Part shown: positions 35,357-44,786 of the stretch, piece after piece | How the letters are laid out: every line of letters begins with the position of its first letter | How positions within the stretch are numbered: position 1 is the first letter of the stretch | Source of the DNA: Pseudotamlana agarivorans | Lineage (GTDB): Bacteria; Bacteroidota; Bacteroidia; Flavobacteriales; Flavobacteriaceae | NCBI RefSeq assembly: GCF_018860245.1 | Contig: NZ_JAHKPD010000008.1 | Span: 129,821-193,820 of the forward strand | DNA: 64,000 bases | Reading direction: 5' to 3' | Notes under the pieces: generated by a model | The model's database searches: none | Seen by the model: only the letters and a program-made list of their open reading frames with translations | Told to the model about the DNA's origin: nothing | Position numbers and translations under genes: made by a program

Positions 35357-35840
35357 AGACTTATTACTTTTAGTATTACTTTTTTTTAGTTTGGTATCTT
35401 GCAACTCCCAATATTATTTTGATGAGTATAAGCCGGTGCCTAAAAAATGGCATAAAGATTCCATTGTTAGCTTTAAAATCATTCCACCAGATTCCATAAA
35501 TCTTTATAATCTATTTGTAAACCTTAGAAATACAAGTGCTTATAAGTACAGTAATTTATTTCTAATAGTCGAAATGGCTTTTCCTCATGGTAAAATTATA
35601 ACAGATACCTTAGAATATAAGATGGCCGAACCAAGTGGTAAGTTTCTAGGAACTGGCTATTCAGACATTAAAGAAAATAAATTGTGGTATAAAGAACATG
35701 TTATTTTTAGCGAATCTGGCGAGTATGAAGTTAAAATCCAGCAAGCAATGCGTGAAAACGGTATGGTAAATGGCGTAGAGGAATTGGAAGGAATTACAGA
35801 TGTTGGATTTAGTATTGAACATAAAAGACTTAAAAAATAG
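35343..35840 (+). CDS. gldH: gliding motility lipoprotein GldH
   Basis: 165 residues from ATG 35343, overlapping the previous gene by 14 bases. The leader LLLLVLLFFSLVSC gives a lipobox with a Cys. The body with YYFDEYKPVPKKWHKDSIVSF and SSFF-like GldH text (FLGTGYSDIKENKLWYKEHVIF) matches GldH, a lipoprotein required for flavobacterial gliding and linked to the type IX secretion machinery. PBP1A follows 58 bases later, the conserved flavobacterial order. Confidence 0.9.
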   Translation: MLKNRDLLLLVLLFFSLVSCNSQYYFDEYKPVPKKWHKDSIVSFKIIPPDSINLYNLFVNLRNTSAYKYSNLFLIVEMAFPHGKIITDTLEYKMAEPSGKFLGTGYSDIKENKLWYKEHVIFSESGEYEVKIQQAMRENGMVNGVEELEGITDVGFSIEHKRLKK

Positions 35841-35898
35841 TTAGCATCATCTATTTTGTAAATGCGAAATAGTTTTAAGATGTATTAATACATAGTGC

Positions 35899-38244
35899 AT
35901 GGCAACAGCAAAAAAAGAAACAAAGAAAGGTCAAGATTTTTCATCCTATATTCGCTGGTTTTGGATCTTGTTTTTAGGAGGTATACTTACAATTGTATTT
36001 ATCTTTTTATTAGCATCGTGGGGTGCTTTTGGTGAAATGCCCGATCATACCGTTTTAGAAAACCCTAAAACAAATTTAGCTACCGAAATTATTTCTTCAG
36101 ATGGAAAAACTTTAGGTAAATTCTATTTTAATGATAATAGAACACCTGTAAGTTATAATGATTTATCAAAAAATTTAGTGGACGCATTAATAGCAACCGA
36201 AGATGCGCGTTTTCATGAGCATTCAGGAATAGATGCACGTGGTACGATAAGGGCTGCGGTTTATATGGGTAAAAATGGTGGAGCAAGTACCATTTCTCAG
36301 CAATTGGCTAAGCTTTTATTTCATAAGAGAGAGAAAGCTAATTTGGTTGAAAAATTATCTCAGAAAGTTAGAGAATGGATTATTGCCATTCGTTTAGAAC
36401 GCCAATACACTAAAGAAGAGATTATCGCCCAGTATTTTAATATCTATGATTTTGGGAATAATGCCGATGGTATTCGTAGTGCTTCAAGAATCTATTTCAA
36501 TAAGGAGCCTAAAGAATTAAACATTAAGGAATCGGCGATGTTGGTGGGCATGTTTAAAAATTCATCATTATACAACCCTAGACCAGAGCGTAATCCAGTA
36601 GGTGTAAAAAACCGTAGAAATGTGGTGTTATCCCAAATGTATAAATATGATTTCATTACTGAAAAAGTTAAAGATTCACTTAAAAATACAGAATTAGACT
36701 TGGATTATTCACCAGAATCGCATCGTGAAGGTATTGCGACTTATTTTAGAGGCTATTTAGATGGTTTTATGAAGGATTGGATAAAAAATAATCCAAAACC
36801 AGATGGTACTAAGTGGAATTTATATAATGATGGTTTAAAGATTTATACGACTATCGATTCACGTATGCAAACTTACGCTGAGGATGCCGTACAACAGCAC
36901 ATGCCAAGGTTACAAGCTGAATTTTTTCATCAAAACACACCAGACAGAAATCCAACAGCGCCATTTTTAGATTTAGAACCTGAAGAGGAAAAAGCTTTAA
37001 TGCGTCGCTCCATGCGTCAATCAGAACGTTGGAGACATATGAAATACGATTTGAAAAAATCGAATGAGGAGATTGAGGAATCATTTAAGAAACCTATTAA
37101 AATGTCTGTTTTTAAATGGGTAGACGGTAAGCCGTCTGAGGTTGATACGCTAATGAAACCTATGGATTCTATGCGTTATTATAAATCGTTTTTAAGAACA
37201 GGTATGATGTCTATGGATCCGCAAACAGGCCATGTGAAAGCGTGGGTAGGTGGTATGAACTATAGACATTTTCAATACGATATGGTAAAACAAGGACGTC
37301 GTCAAGTGGGTTCTACTTTTAAGCCATTTGTTTATGCTACAGCTATTGATCAGTTACATTTTTCACCTTGCGATGAATTGCCAGATACACCATTTTGTAT
37401 TGAAGCCGGTAAATTTGGAAACCCAGAAGCCTGGTGCCCTAAAAATGCAGGGGATTCGTATGGAGGTATAAGAACATTAAAAGATGCTTTGGCAAACTCG
37501 GTAAATACAATTACGGCTCAATTAATTGATAAGGTTGGTCCACAAACCGTGGTAGATTTGGTTAAAAAATTAGGGGTCCAGTCGGAGATCCCAGCGGTGC
37601 CATCTATTGCATTAGGAACTACAGATATTAGTGTTTACGATATGGTTGGTGCTTATTCTACCTTTGCCAATCAAGGGGTGTATACCAAACCGGTTATGGT
37701 TTTAAATATTGAAGATAAAAATGGTACGGTGTTATATCAGTTTACACCAGAGACCCGTGATGTTTTAAATGCTGAAACAGCTTACGTAACAGTAAAACTT
37801 ATGGAAGGGGTAACCCAATCAGGTTCTGGTGCTCGATTAAGAGGAAAAGGACGTGATGCTTATCGTGCCGATTATAAAGAAATTATTACAGGTTATCCTT
37901 ATGAATTTACCAATCCTATTGCAGGAAAAACAGGAACCACACAAAACCAAAGTGATGGTTGGTTTATGGGTATGGTACCTAATTTAGTAACGGGCGTTTG
38001 GGTAGGAGCCGAAGATCGTGCAGCACACTTTAAAACCATTACTTACGGACAAGGCGCGGCTATGGCCTTACCAATTTGGGGTGTATATATGAAGAGTTGT
38101 TATGCCGATAAAGCGTTAGAAATTTCTAAAAAAGATTTTGTAGCTCCAGATAATTTATCAATTAATGTCGATTGTTCCACCGTCTCAGATTCAGAAGTTA
38201 CAGAAGATTCAACTGAAGATCGTTTAGATGAATTAGAGTTTTAA
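35899..38244 (+). CDS. mrcA: penicillin-binding protein 1A (bifunctional class A)
   Basis: 781 residues. One membrane anchor (about 20-40), then a GT51 transglycosylase domain with catalytic Glu101 in ATEDARFHEHSG and GGASTISQQLAK. The transpeptidase domain carries Ser472-Thr-Phe-Lys475, Ser534-Val-Asn536 and Lys677-Thr-Gly, the three penicillin-binding motifs. It polymerises and crosslinks peptidoglycan. The tail is acidic and low-complexity (VSDSEVTEDSTEDRLDELEF). Confidence 0.96.
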   Translation: MATAKKETKKGQDFSSYIRWFWILFLGGILTIVFIFLLASWGAFGEMPDHTVLENPKTNLATEIISSDGKTLGKFYFNDNRTPVSYNDLSKNLVDALIATEDARFHEHSGIDARGTIRAAVYMGKNGGASTISQQLAKLLFHKREKANLVEKLSQKVREWIIAIRLERQYTKEEIIAQYFNIYDFGNNADGIRSASRIYFNKEPKELNIKESAMLVGMFKNSSLYNPRPERNPVGVKNRRNVVLSQMYKYDFITEKVKDSLKNTELDLDYSPESHREGIATYFRGYLDGFMKDWIKNNPKPDGTKWNLYNDGLKIYTTIDSRMQTYAEDAVQQHMPRLQAEFFHQNTPDRNPTAPFLDLEPEEEKALMRRSMRQSERWRHMKYDLKKSNEEIEESFKKPIKMSVFKWVDGKPSEVDTLMKPMDSMRYYKSFLRTGMMSMDPQTGHVKAWVGGMNYRHFQYDMVKQGRRQVGSTFKPFVYATAIDQLHFSPCDELPDTPFCIEAGKFGNPEAWCPKNAGDSYGGIRTLKDALANSVNTITAQLIDKVGPQTVVDLVKKLGVQSEIPAVPSIALGTTDISVYDMVGAYSTFANQGVYTKPVMVLNIEDKNGTVLYQFTPETRDVLNAETAYVTVKLMEGVTQSGSGARLRGKGRDAYRADYKEIITGYPYEFTNPIAGKTGTTQNQSDGWFMGMVPNLVTGVWVGAEDRAAHFKTITYGQGAAMALPIWGVYMKSCYADKALEISKKDFVAPDNLSINVDCSTVSDSEVTEDSTEDRLDELEF

Positions 38245-38277
38245 AATCGGTCTCTATATTTTTAAGGGCTTTTTGAA

Positions 38278-38736
38278 ATGAACGATAATTTTGTAAATGA
38301 ATTTTTTGGTATAGGTATTCAGAACGGTAAAACACCCGAGAACTTAGGTGTATTATGGCGTTCGGCGCAAAATTTAGGCGCTAGTTTCATCTTTACTATA
38401 GGTAATCGATACGCAAAACAAGCTTGCGATACACATAACGCTGTAAAATCGATGCCCTATTTTCATTATGAAAATTTTGAAGCTTTTTTTAATAATTTAC
38501 CCAAAGGCACACGAATTGTTGGGGTAGAATTGGACGATACTGCCCAAGATTTAGAAAACTTTCATCACCCAAGACGCTGTGTTTATTTATTAGGTGCCGA
38601 AGATCACGGCCTAAATAAAGAAGCTATTGAAAAATCTCATTTTTTAGTCAAATTTAAATCGGAGTTAAGTTTGAATGTTTCGGTGGCAGGTAGTATCGTT
38701 ATGTACGATAGGAATCTGAATAAGCCTAGGAGTTAG
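38278..38736 (+). CDS. SpoU (TrmH) family RNA methyltransferase
   Basis: 152 residues, a minimal SpoU domain with the trefoil knot: NGKTPENLGVLWRSAQNLGAS (motif 1, near residue 18), VYLLGAEDHGLNKEAIEKSH (near 102) and ELSLNVSVAGSIVMYDR (near 128). It methylates 2'-OH of a ribose in tRNA or rRNA with SAM; the exact target (TrmL-like is possible given size) is not determined. It is 33 bases after PBP1A. Confidence 0.85.
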   Translation: MNDNFVNEFFGIGIQNGKTPENLGVLWRSAQNLGASFIFTIGNRYAKQACDTHNAVKSMPYFHYENFEAFFNNLPKGTRIVGVELDDTAQDLENFHHPRRCVYLLGAEDHGLNKEAIEKSHFLVKFKSELSLNVSVAGSIVMYDRNLNKPRS

Positions 38737-38876
38737 GTTTTTTATCACATGTAATATCTTTTTAGTAATACAGTCTCAGTCTCAGTTTTCAGCTGAGCAA
38801 TTACCCGATTAAACAAATAAACAGTTCCACAACATCATTAATTATTCGTAAATTTAGATAGACTAAACGAGATAAG

Positions 38877-39581
38877 ATGATTAATAAAAAAGTGGCTGAT
38901 GTTAAAGAAGCTGTAGAGGGTGTTTCTGATAATATGACTTTAATGTTGGGGGGGTTTGGGCTTTGTGGAATTCCAGAAAATGCTATTGCAGAATTGGTGA
39001 CACGCGGCGTGGATGGTTTAACTTGTATTTCTAACAATGCCGGCGTAGACGATTTTGGATTAGGGCTATTGCTTCAAAAAAAGCAAATCAAGAAAATGGT
39101 ATCCTCTTATGTTGGCGAGAATGATGAATTTGAGCGGCAAATGCTATCTGGAGAGCTAGATGTTGAGTTGATTCCTCAAGGGACCTTAGCAGAGCGCTGT
39201 CGCGCGGCGCAAGCTGGTTTTCCAGCTATATATACACCTGCAGGCTATGGTACCGAAGTTGCCGAAGGTAAAGAAACCCGAGAATTTGATGGTAAAATGT
39301 ATGTTTTAGAACATGCTTTTAAAGCCGATTTCGCTTTTGTGAAGGCTTGGAAGGGTGATGCCGCTGGAAACTTGGTCTTTAAAGGCACTGCGAGAAATTT
39401 TAATCCTGTGATGTGTGGAGCTGCTAAAATCACCGTGGCTGAGGTGGAAGAATTGGTGCCTATTGGTGCTTTAGATCCGAATCAAATTCATATTCCTGGG
39501 ATATTTGTTCAGCGAATTTTTCAAGGGCAAGCCTATGAGAAGCGTATTGAGCAGCGTACGGTGAGAGTGAAAAGTACTTAA
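38877..39581 (+). CDS. scoA: succinyl-CoA:3-ketoacid CoA-transferase subunit A
   Basis: 234 residues. Transfers CoA between succinate and acetoacetate, so acetoacetate can be used. [32 protein letters not shown] and the [10 protein letters not shown] segment are typical of the alpha subunit. Subunit B follows 155 bases downstream on the same strand, with a repeat-rich spacer. Confidence 0.93.
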   Translation: MINKKVADVKEAVEGVSDNMTLMLGGFGLCGIPENAIAELVTRGVDGLTCISNNAGVDDFGLGLLLQKKQIKKMVSSYVGENDEFERQMLSGELDVELIPQGTLAERCRAAQAGFPAIYTPAGYGTEVAEGKETREFDGKMYVLEHAFKADFAFVKAWKGDAAGNLVFKGTARNFNPVMCGAAKITVAEVEELVPIGALDPNQIHIPGIFVQRIFQGQAYEKRIEQRTVRVKST

Positions 39582-39716
39582 AGTTCAAAGTATTTAAAGT
39601 GCCTAAAGTTGGGTTTAAATGGTGCTAAAAGTAAACTTGCGTTCATGGATGTATGACTTTTCAGGTTTCAACTAAATATTAATACGGTGGCTAACTTTAA
39701 GTATTTTAGGCACTTT
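39576..39716. repeat. inverted repeats in the scoA-scoB spacer
   Basis: AAAGTGCCTAAA (39596-39607) is matched by its perfect reverse complement TTTAGGCACTTT (39705-39716). ACTTAAAGTT (39576-39585) is matched by AACTTTAAGT (39693-39702). The arms are not in nested order, so it is not a single hairpin; more likely two copies of a small repeat in opposite direction. Confidence 0.6.
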
Positions 39717-39736
39717 TAACTTATAACTCAAAAAAA

Positions 39737-40390
39737 ATGTTAGATAAAATAGGTATAGCAAAACGTATCGCTAAAGAAGTTAAAGATGGGTATTATGTGA
39801 ACTTAGGTATTGGTATTCCAACTTTAGTAGCTAATTATGTTCGTGAAGATATTGAAGTTGAATTTCAAAGTGAAAATGGTGTTTTGGGTATGGGGCCATT
39901 TCCATTTGAAGGCCAAGAAGATGCCGATATTATTAATGCAGGGAAACAAACCATTACCACCTTGCCTGGTGCTAGTTTTTTCGATTCTGCATTTAGTTTT
40001 TCTATGATTCGCGGTCAACATGTGGATCTTACCATTTTAGGCGCCATGGAGGTGGCCGAAAACGGCGATATCGCCAATTGGAAAATTCCCGGTCGTATGG
40101 TTAAGGGTATGGGTGGTGCGATGGATTTGGTGTCTAGTGCAGAAAATATAATCGTAGCCATGATGCATACGAATAAGCATGGAGCTTCCAAATTACTAAA
40201 AAGGTGCTCCTTGCCACTTACGGGTGTTGGCTGTGTGAAAAAAATTGTAACGAATCTTGCCGTTATCGAAGTTACTGCTCGGGGTTTTAAATTGCTTGAA
40301 CGTGCACCTGGTGTTTCTGTGGAAACGATTAAGAAGGCTACTGAAGGCTGTCTAATAATTGAAGGAGAAATACCTGAAATGTATATTTAA
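39737..40390 (+). CDS. scoB: succinyl-CoA:3-ketoacid CoA-transferase subunit B
   Basis: 217 residues. The catalytic glutamate is Glu46 in FQSENGVLGMGPFP, which forms the enzyme-CoA thioester. VNLGIGIPTLVANYV (21-35) is a signature start. It acts as a heterodimer with ScoA. It could sit in the same mRNA as scoA, but the repeat-rich spacer might separate them. Confidence 0.94.
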   Translation: MLDKIGIAKRIAKEVKDGYYVNLGIGIPTLVANYVREDIEVEFQSENGVLGMGPFPFEGQEDADIINAGKQTITTLPGASFFDSAFSFSMIRGQHVDLTILGAMEVAENGDIANWKIPGRMVKGMGGAMDLVSSAENIIVAMMHTNKHGASKLLKRCSLPLTGVGCVKKIVTNLAVIEVTARGFKLLERAPGVSVETIKKATEGCLIIEGEIPEMYI

Positions 40391-40696
40391 TTTGTAGCCA
40401 AAAGATTATAATATATTTTTTGGATGTTTTTATTTGTTAAAAAATAATGTATTTCATCGAATATATGTGTTTTTTGTCGGATAAATAGAATCTATTATCG
40501 ATATTAGCTTCAACCAAAAAAAGTATATCAATTTTAGATTTAACCTACCCCAAATCTATCATAATTTTAAAAACTTATGAATATGGACTCAAATCTACAT
40601 GAATTACCTACTAATCAAAACAAGTTTAGAGCGTCTGTAAATGATACTTTTGAATTTGTAAAAAGTTTATGTTATTTAACAAAAAAATTATTCATG
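40391..40696. other. spacer between scoB and the peptide ABC gene (convergent)
   Basis: About 300 AT-rich bases with no strong gene. It includes a 41-codon open frame (40577-40702, plus) and the terminator of the minus-strand ABC gene at the far end. No terminator was recognised for scoB. Confidence 0.5.
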
Positions 40697-40702
40697 CTAT
40701 AA
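40577..40702 (+). CDS. possible small ORF (41 residues)
   Basis: ATG 40577 to TAA 40700-40702. It encodes MNMDSNLHELPTNQNKF and then a C-terminal hydrophobic end (KSLCYLTKKLFML). It runs into the terminator hairpin of the opposite ABC gene. Without a detectable ribosome-binding site or homologue in sight, it may be chance or a gene remnant. Confidence 0.25.
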   Translation: MNMDSNLHELPTNQNKFRASVNDTFEFVKSLCYLTKKLFML

Positions 40703-40723
40703 ACCTTTTGGTATAGCATGAAT
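40681..40723 (-). terminator. terminator overlapping the stop of the peptide ABC ATPase gene
   Basis: Perfect 12-bp arms ATTCATGCTATA / TATAGCATGAAT separated by ten bases; the minus-strand T run is at 40681-40687. The stop codon (40697-40699) is inside the second arm of the transcript, so the hairpin begins in coding sequence. Confidence 0.85.
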
Positions 40724-42376
40724 TAATTTTTTAGTATACTTTTTTTTAGGGGATTTATAGATGATGTCCGCATCGTCTAATTCTTCAATTTTACCCTGGT
40801 TCATAACCAGTAATTGATCTGACATGTATTTCACAACTGCTAAGTCATGTGAGATGAAAATATAGGTAAAATCGAAGTCCTTTTTAAGTGAATTAAGCAA
40901 GTTTAAAACTTGCGCTTGAACTGAAATGTCTAAGGCCGAAACCGATTCGTCACAAACAATTAGTTTCGGTTGAAGGGCAATGGTTCTAGCAATTCCAATA
41001 CGCTGCCTTTGTCCACCCGAAAATTCATGAGGATAACGGTTAAAATAATCTTCAGACAGTCCTACTTTATTTAAAATATCAATAACCTTTGCTTTACGTT
41101 CTTCATCGGAACTATAAAGTTTATGTACTTTCATTGGCTCCATAATGGCTTCTCCAACAGGGATTCTTGGATTTAAAGATGAATAAGGGTCTTGAAATAT
41201 AATTTGAATGTCTTTTCTTAGTTTTCTTGTTTCAGATTTTGATAACTTGGTAATATCAACACCATTATATATTATTTTTCCAGCTGTTGCCTTATCTAAT
41301 TGAAGTATGGCGTTTCCCAAAGTCGACTTCCCACATCCAGATTCACCAACCAAACCTAAAGTTTCACCTTCATAAAGTTTAAAACTTACATCGTTAACGG
41401 CTTTAAAGCCTTCTGGTTTGGAAAAAATACTCGATTTAGAAAGGTATTCCTTTTCTACGTTTAGAACTTCTAATAATGGCGCTTTACTATAGATTTTTTT
41501 ATGATTTTTTTGACGTTCTTCCTTAGAAATAATAGCGTCTGAAATCGTATCATTTAAAAAATCATTAATTGTTGGTAAAACCTTTAATCGCGAATCTAAC
41601 GACGGGCGTGAATTAATTAAAGCCTTTGTGTAATTGTGTTCTGGCTGTTTAAAAATGCGAGCCACTAAGCCTTGTTCTACAATTTCACCTTTGTACATGA
41701 CTAAAACGCGATCGGCAATTTCTGAAATTATTGCCAAATCGTGTGTGATAAAAATGATACTCATTTTAGTTTGAGCTTGCAGTTCTTTTAACAGGTGAAT
41801 AATATCATTTTGTACGGTAACATCCAGTGCAGTTGTAGGTTCGTCGGCGATTAAAATATCTGGTTTACATGCAATTGCCATAGCTATCATAACCCGTTGT
41901 TTTTGGCCGCCAGAAATTTCATGAGGATACGCCTTAAAAACGCGTTCTGGATCTGGTAGTTTAACTTTTTCGAAAAGCTCTAGGGTTTCGTTTTTAGCTG
42001 TTTTATTAGAAACATGGGTATGTTGTAGCAAAATTTCTAAAATTTGCTTTCCGCAGGTCATAGAAGGGTTTAAAGAGCTCATAGGTTCTTGAAAGATCAT
42101 TGCGATTTTATTACCCCGAATGTTTTGAAACGATTTTGAAGATAGTTCTACTAAATCTAAATCTTCAAATAAAATAGAGCCCGTATTTATAGTTGAAATT
42201 TTCTTAGGAAGTAACCCTAAAATGGCTAAGGACGAAACCGATTTACCAGATCCAGATTCGCCTACAATACCTAAAACTTCATTAGTGTGAAGTTTGTAAG
42301 TAATGTTATGTACCACTTCATTTTTGCCAAATGAAACGCTTAAATCTCTAACTTCTAAAATTTGGTTATCCCTCAT
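40697..42376 (-). CDS. peptide-type ABC transporter ATP-binding protein, two fused ATPase domains
   Basis: 559 residues, a DppD-DppF type fusion. The first domain (1-265) has GESGSGKSVSS Walker A, SGGQKQRVMIAMA signature and ADEPTTALDVT Walker B. The second (about 300-559) has GESGCGKSTLG, SGGQRQRIGIARTI and CDESVSALDIS. Both carry the oligopeptide-transport C-terminal extension with KLIHAIPKGL at the very end. It should energise a di/oligopeptide importer, but permeases and binding protein are not in this window. Its start overlaps the stop of the exonuclease gene. Confidence 0.9.
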   Translation of the reverse strand: MRDNQILEVRDLSVSFGKNEVVHNITYKLHTNEVLGIVGESGSGKSVSSLAILGLLPKKISTINTGSILFEDLDLVELSSKSFQNIRGNKIAMIFQEPMSSLNPSMTCGKQILEILLQHTHVSNKTAKNETLELFEKVKLPDPERVFKAYPHEISGGQKQRVMIAMAIACKPDILIADEPTTALDVTVQNDIIHLLKELQAQTKMSIIFITHDLAIISEIADRVLVMYKGEIVEQGLVARIFKQPEHNYTKALINSRPSLDSRLKVLPTINDFLNDTISDAIISKEERQKNHKKIYSKAPLLEVLNVEKEYLSKSSIFSKPEGFKAVNDVSFKLYEGETLGLVGESGCGKSTLGNAILQLDKATAGKIIYNGVDITKLSKSETRKLRKDIQIIFQDPYSSLNPRIPVGEAIMEPMKVHKLYSSDEERKAKVIDILNKVGLSEDYFNRYPHEFSGGQRQRIGIARTIALQPKLIVCDESVSALDISVQAQVLNLLNSLKKDFDFTYIFISHDLAVVKYMSDQLLVMNQGKIEELDDADIIYKSPKKKYTKKLIHAIPKGL

Positions 42377-43089
42377 TATATATGAATAATTTCATCATCG
42401 GTTAAAATGTTATCGCCTCTTAAACGTAAAAATATTTGAGCTACGGCTATTGTATCTTTCTCGCAATAGGTAACAATGCGATCAATTTCATTTTCTTCAT
42501 AATATACCCTGTAAACTTCACTACCATCAATATCATCCTTTGGCGATGGAATACCTAAAACATTGGTGAGTAATTTTAAAGAGGTGAAACTTTTAAAGTC
42601 ACCAAATTTCCATAGTTCTAAAGTATCTAAATGTGGTATCTCCCAGGGTTTTTTTCCAAAGAGATTCAGTTTATGAGGTAATTCAATGTTATGAATAATC
42701 ATGCGTCGGGCAATATAAGGAAAGTCAAATTCTTTACCATTATGCCCGCAAAGTAAATGTTTAGGATCGTTAAAGTGGGTATTGAGTAGGTTTTTAAAGT
42801 CTTTCAGTATTTTGATTTCATCACCAAAAAAGGAAGTTGTTCTAAATTTCCTTAAGTCGTTATGAATTTTAAAATACCCAACAGAAACACAAACAATCTT
42901 ACCAAATTCGGCCCAAATCCCGGCCCGGTCGTAAAACTCTTCAGCGGTAAATTCTTCTTTTCTTTGGTATTTTGATTTGCCTTCCCAAAGCGCTTGTTTT
43001 GTTTCGTCTAAATCTGAGAAATGCTGAACTTCAGGAACGGTTTCAATATCCAGAAAAAGAATGTTTTCTAAATTTAGTTTTTTAATCAT
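42376..43089 (-). CDS. 3'-5' exonuclease (PolB-like, DnaQ superfamily)
   Basis: 237 residues. DEDD exonuclease motifs: FLDIETVP (Asp14, Glu16), HNGKEFDFPYIARR near 113 and YCEKDTIAVAQIF near 213. It resembles the stand-alone 'predicted 3'-5' exonuclease related to PolB' family of Bacteroidota, so its target (DNA versus RNA) is uncertain. It overlaps the serine hydrolase by eight bases and the ABC gene by one base, so the three are transcribed together. Confidence 0.85.
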   Translation of the reverse strand: MIKKLNLENILFLDIETVPEVQHFSDLDETKQALWEGKSKYQRKEEFTAEEFYDRAGIWAEFGKIVCVSVGYFKIHNDLRKFRTTSFFGDEIKILKDFKNLLNTHFNDPKHLLCGHNGKEFDFPYIARRMIIHNIELPHKLNLFGKKPWEIPHLDTLELWKFGDFKSFTSLKLLTNVLGIPSPKDDIDGSEVYRVYYEENEIDRIVTYCEKDTIAVAQIFLRLRGDNILTDDEIIHI

Positions 43090-44236
43090 GAGCTAACATT
43101 TTGTAGGCTTCATCAATGTAAATTCCAATGTCATTGGTGAAAATGGCATCTGTTTTGCCATAGTCGGGTGATTTTCTGTGTCCTAAACGCACTATAATAA
43201 GGTTGTCTTCAGGTTGCACAATCACATATTGACCTAAGTGCCCGCGCATCATGAAAAAGTCTTTATTGTTTTGCTTTTTTAACCACCAACCATAGCCATA
43301 TTCTGGGCCTTCCTTAAAACGTGGCGTCACAGATTTTACAACATAAGCAGAGTCTAAAATTTGTTTGCCTTCCCATTTTCCGTAATTTTTATAGAGTTTT
43401 CCAAAACGGGCAAAATCACGGGCGTTACTAGAAATACAACAAAAGGCTTTTGCTAGGCGGTTTTTGCTATCGTCAACTTGCCATAAGGCATCATCGCTAG
43501 CTCCCATAGGTTGCCAAAACCCTTCAGACAAATAATTTGAGAGGGTTTTATTCGTTGCTTTTTCAATAACCATAGCTAGTAATTCTGTGTTCCCACTTAA
43601 ATACTCGAAGGCTTTTCCTGGGGTTTTAATTACTTTTTGATTTAATATGGTTTCGGCTAAACCATCATCATAATTGGCTCTTGCTGTCACCGAAAACGGA
43701 CTCGTATAATGTTCTACCCAATCTAGCCCAGACGCCATTGAAGCCAAATCGCCAACGGTTAAATTGGTATTGGCGTATTGTGTATAATAATCACTAACAG
43801 GTTGGTCTAAATTTTTAATATGGCCATCCATAATTGCCTTTCCTAAAAGCGCGGTAGTAATACTTTTGGCCATAGAAAAAGAGTTGGTTTTGGAGGTTTT
43901 ATTAAAATCTTCATGATAGTTTTCATACCATATACTATCATTTTTAATAATTAGGAAGGCAACTGTACCCCAGTCTTCATTTGCTTGAGACAACTTTTCG
44001 GTTGGGTTGGTGCTGTTATAATTTTTATGAATAGGCCAAGGGCTTGTGTTGTTGCCTTTTTTTATGGTATCATTTTCAAAATAGGGGTAATCGTCAATAA
44101 AAGCGGTTTTGTGCCCTGTAAAATATACTATTTTAGCTGCTCTTATAATGTAGCCATAATCGAAAATATATAACAGTGCAATACCAGTTATTAGAATAAT
44201 AATAAGTCCTTTAAAGAGGGTTTTAATAAATTTCAT
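43082..44236 (-). CDS. membrane-anchored serine hydrolase (beta-lactamase/class C family)
   Basis: 384 residues. One N-terminal transmembrane helix (about 8-26) puts the domain in the periplasm. The SxxK motif is Ser121-Met-Ala-Lys124 in NSFSMAKSITTALLG; a tyrosine motif is likely in AFEYLSGNTELL. Family members are penicillin-recognising hydrolases and esterases, so it may be an esterase or peptidase rather than a true beta-lactamase. DNA-level overlap with the exonuclease suggests co-expression. Confidence 0.85.
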   Translation of the reverse strand: MKFIKTLFKGLIIILITGIALLYIFDYGYIIRAAKIVYFTGHKTAFIDDYPYFENDTIKKGNNTSPWPIHKNYNSTNPTEKLSQANEDWGTVAFLIIKNDSIWYENYHEDFNKTSKTNSFSMAKSITTALLGKAIMDGHIKNLDQPVSDYYTQYANTNLTVGDLASMASGLDWVEHYTSPFSVTARANYDDGLAETILNQKVIKTPGKAFEYLSGNTELLAMVIEKATNKTLSNYLSEGFWQPMGASDDALWQVDDSKNRLAKAFCCISSNARDFARFGKLYKNYGKWEGKQILDSAYVVKSVTPRFKEGPEYGYGWWLKKQNNKDFFMMRGHLGQYVIVQPEDNLIIVRLGHRKSPDYGKTDAIFTNDIGIYIDEAYKMLAHD

Positions 44237-44312
44237 GCGAGAAATATTTAGTTGAAATAAATATAGGGAATAATTTTATGTTTTGTTGATTGCAGGGTTT
44301 TTGAGTTGTCTA

Positions 44313-44786
44313 TTAGAACAGCGATTGTTGTTTATTTGTGCTTTCATGATTTAACAACCATTGTTTACGGTGTAGTCCGCCGGCATAACCTGTTAAACTA
44401 CCGTCGCTTCCAATAACGCGGTGGCAAGGCACTATTAGCCAAATTGGATTTTTACCATTGGCATTAGCTACTGCACGAATGGCTTTTACATCGCCTAATT
44501 GTTTTGATAATTCGAGATAGGAGATGTGCTTGCCATAGGGAATTTGCTCCAGTTGTTTCCAAACTTTTTTCTGAAAATTGGTACCTCGAGGATTAAGCTT
44601 TACATCAAATATTTTGCGATCACCTTTAAAATAAGCCTTAAGTTGCATGACGCAGTTTTGTAACTCTTGAGGAATGGATTCTGTTATTTTTTCTTCGGAA
44701 TTGAGTATGGTTACTGTCGCGATTCCATTTTCATCACCACAAATTTGAGTATAACCTAAAGGAGAGGCGATAATGCAGGTTTTCAT
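44313..44786 (-). CDS. ogt: methylated-DNA-protein cysteine methyltransferase
   Basis: 157 residues. It removes O6-alkyl groups from guanine by transfer to Cys121 in IVPCHRVIG. YAGGLHRKQWLLNHE follows at the C-terminus and FQKKVWKQLEQIPYG near residue 71. No Ada regulatory domain, so this is the Ogt type. It abuts the CNNM/CBS gene with no gap. Confidence 0.94.
   Translation of the reverse strand: MKTCIIASPLGYTQICGDENGIATVTILNSEEKITESIPQELQNCVMQLKAYFKGDRKIFDVKLNPRGTNFQKKVWKQLEQIPYGKHISYLELSKQLGDVKAIRAVANANGKNPIWLIVPCHRVIGSDGSLTGYAGGLHRKQWLLNHESTNKQQSLF

Noticed and set aside
35015..35404. Open frame of 129 codons antisense to the PSP1 tail
   Set aside because: It only mirrors the low-complexity Lys/Asn/Pro tail and shows no domain.
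43082..44236. Considered a beta-lactamase resistance gene
   Set aside because: Only the general SxxK serine-hydrolase motif is visible; the family mostly holds esterases and peptidases, so resistance is not supported.
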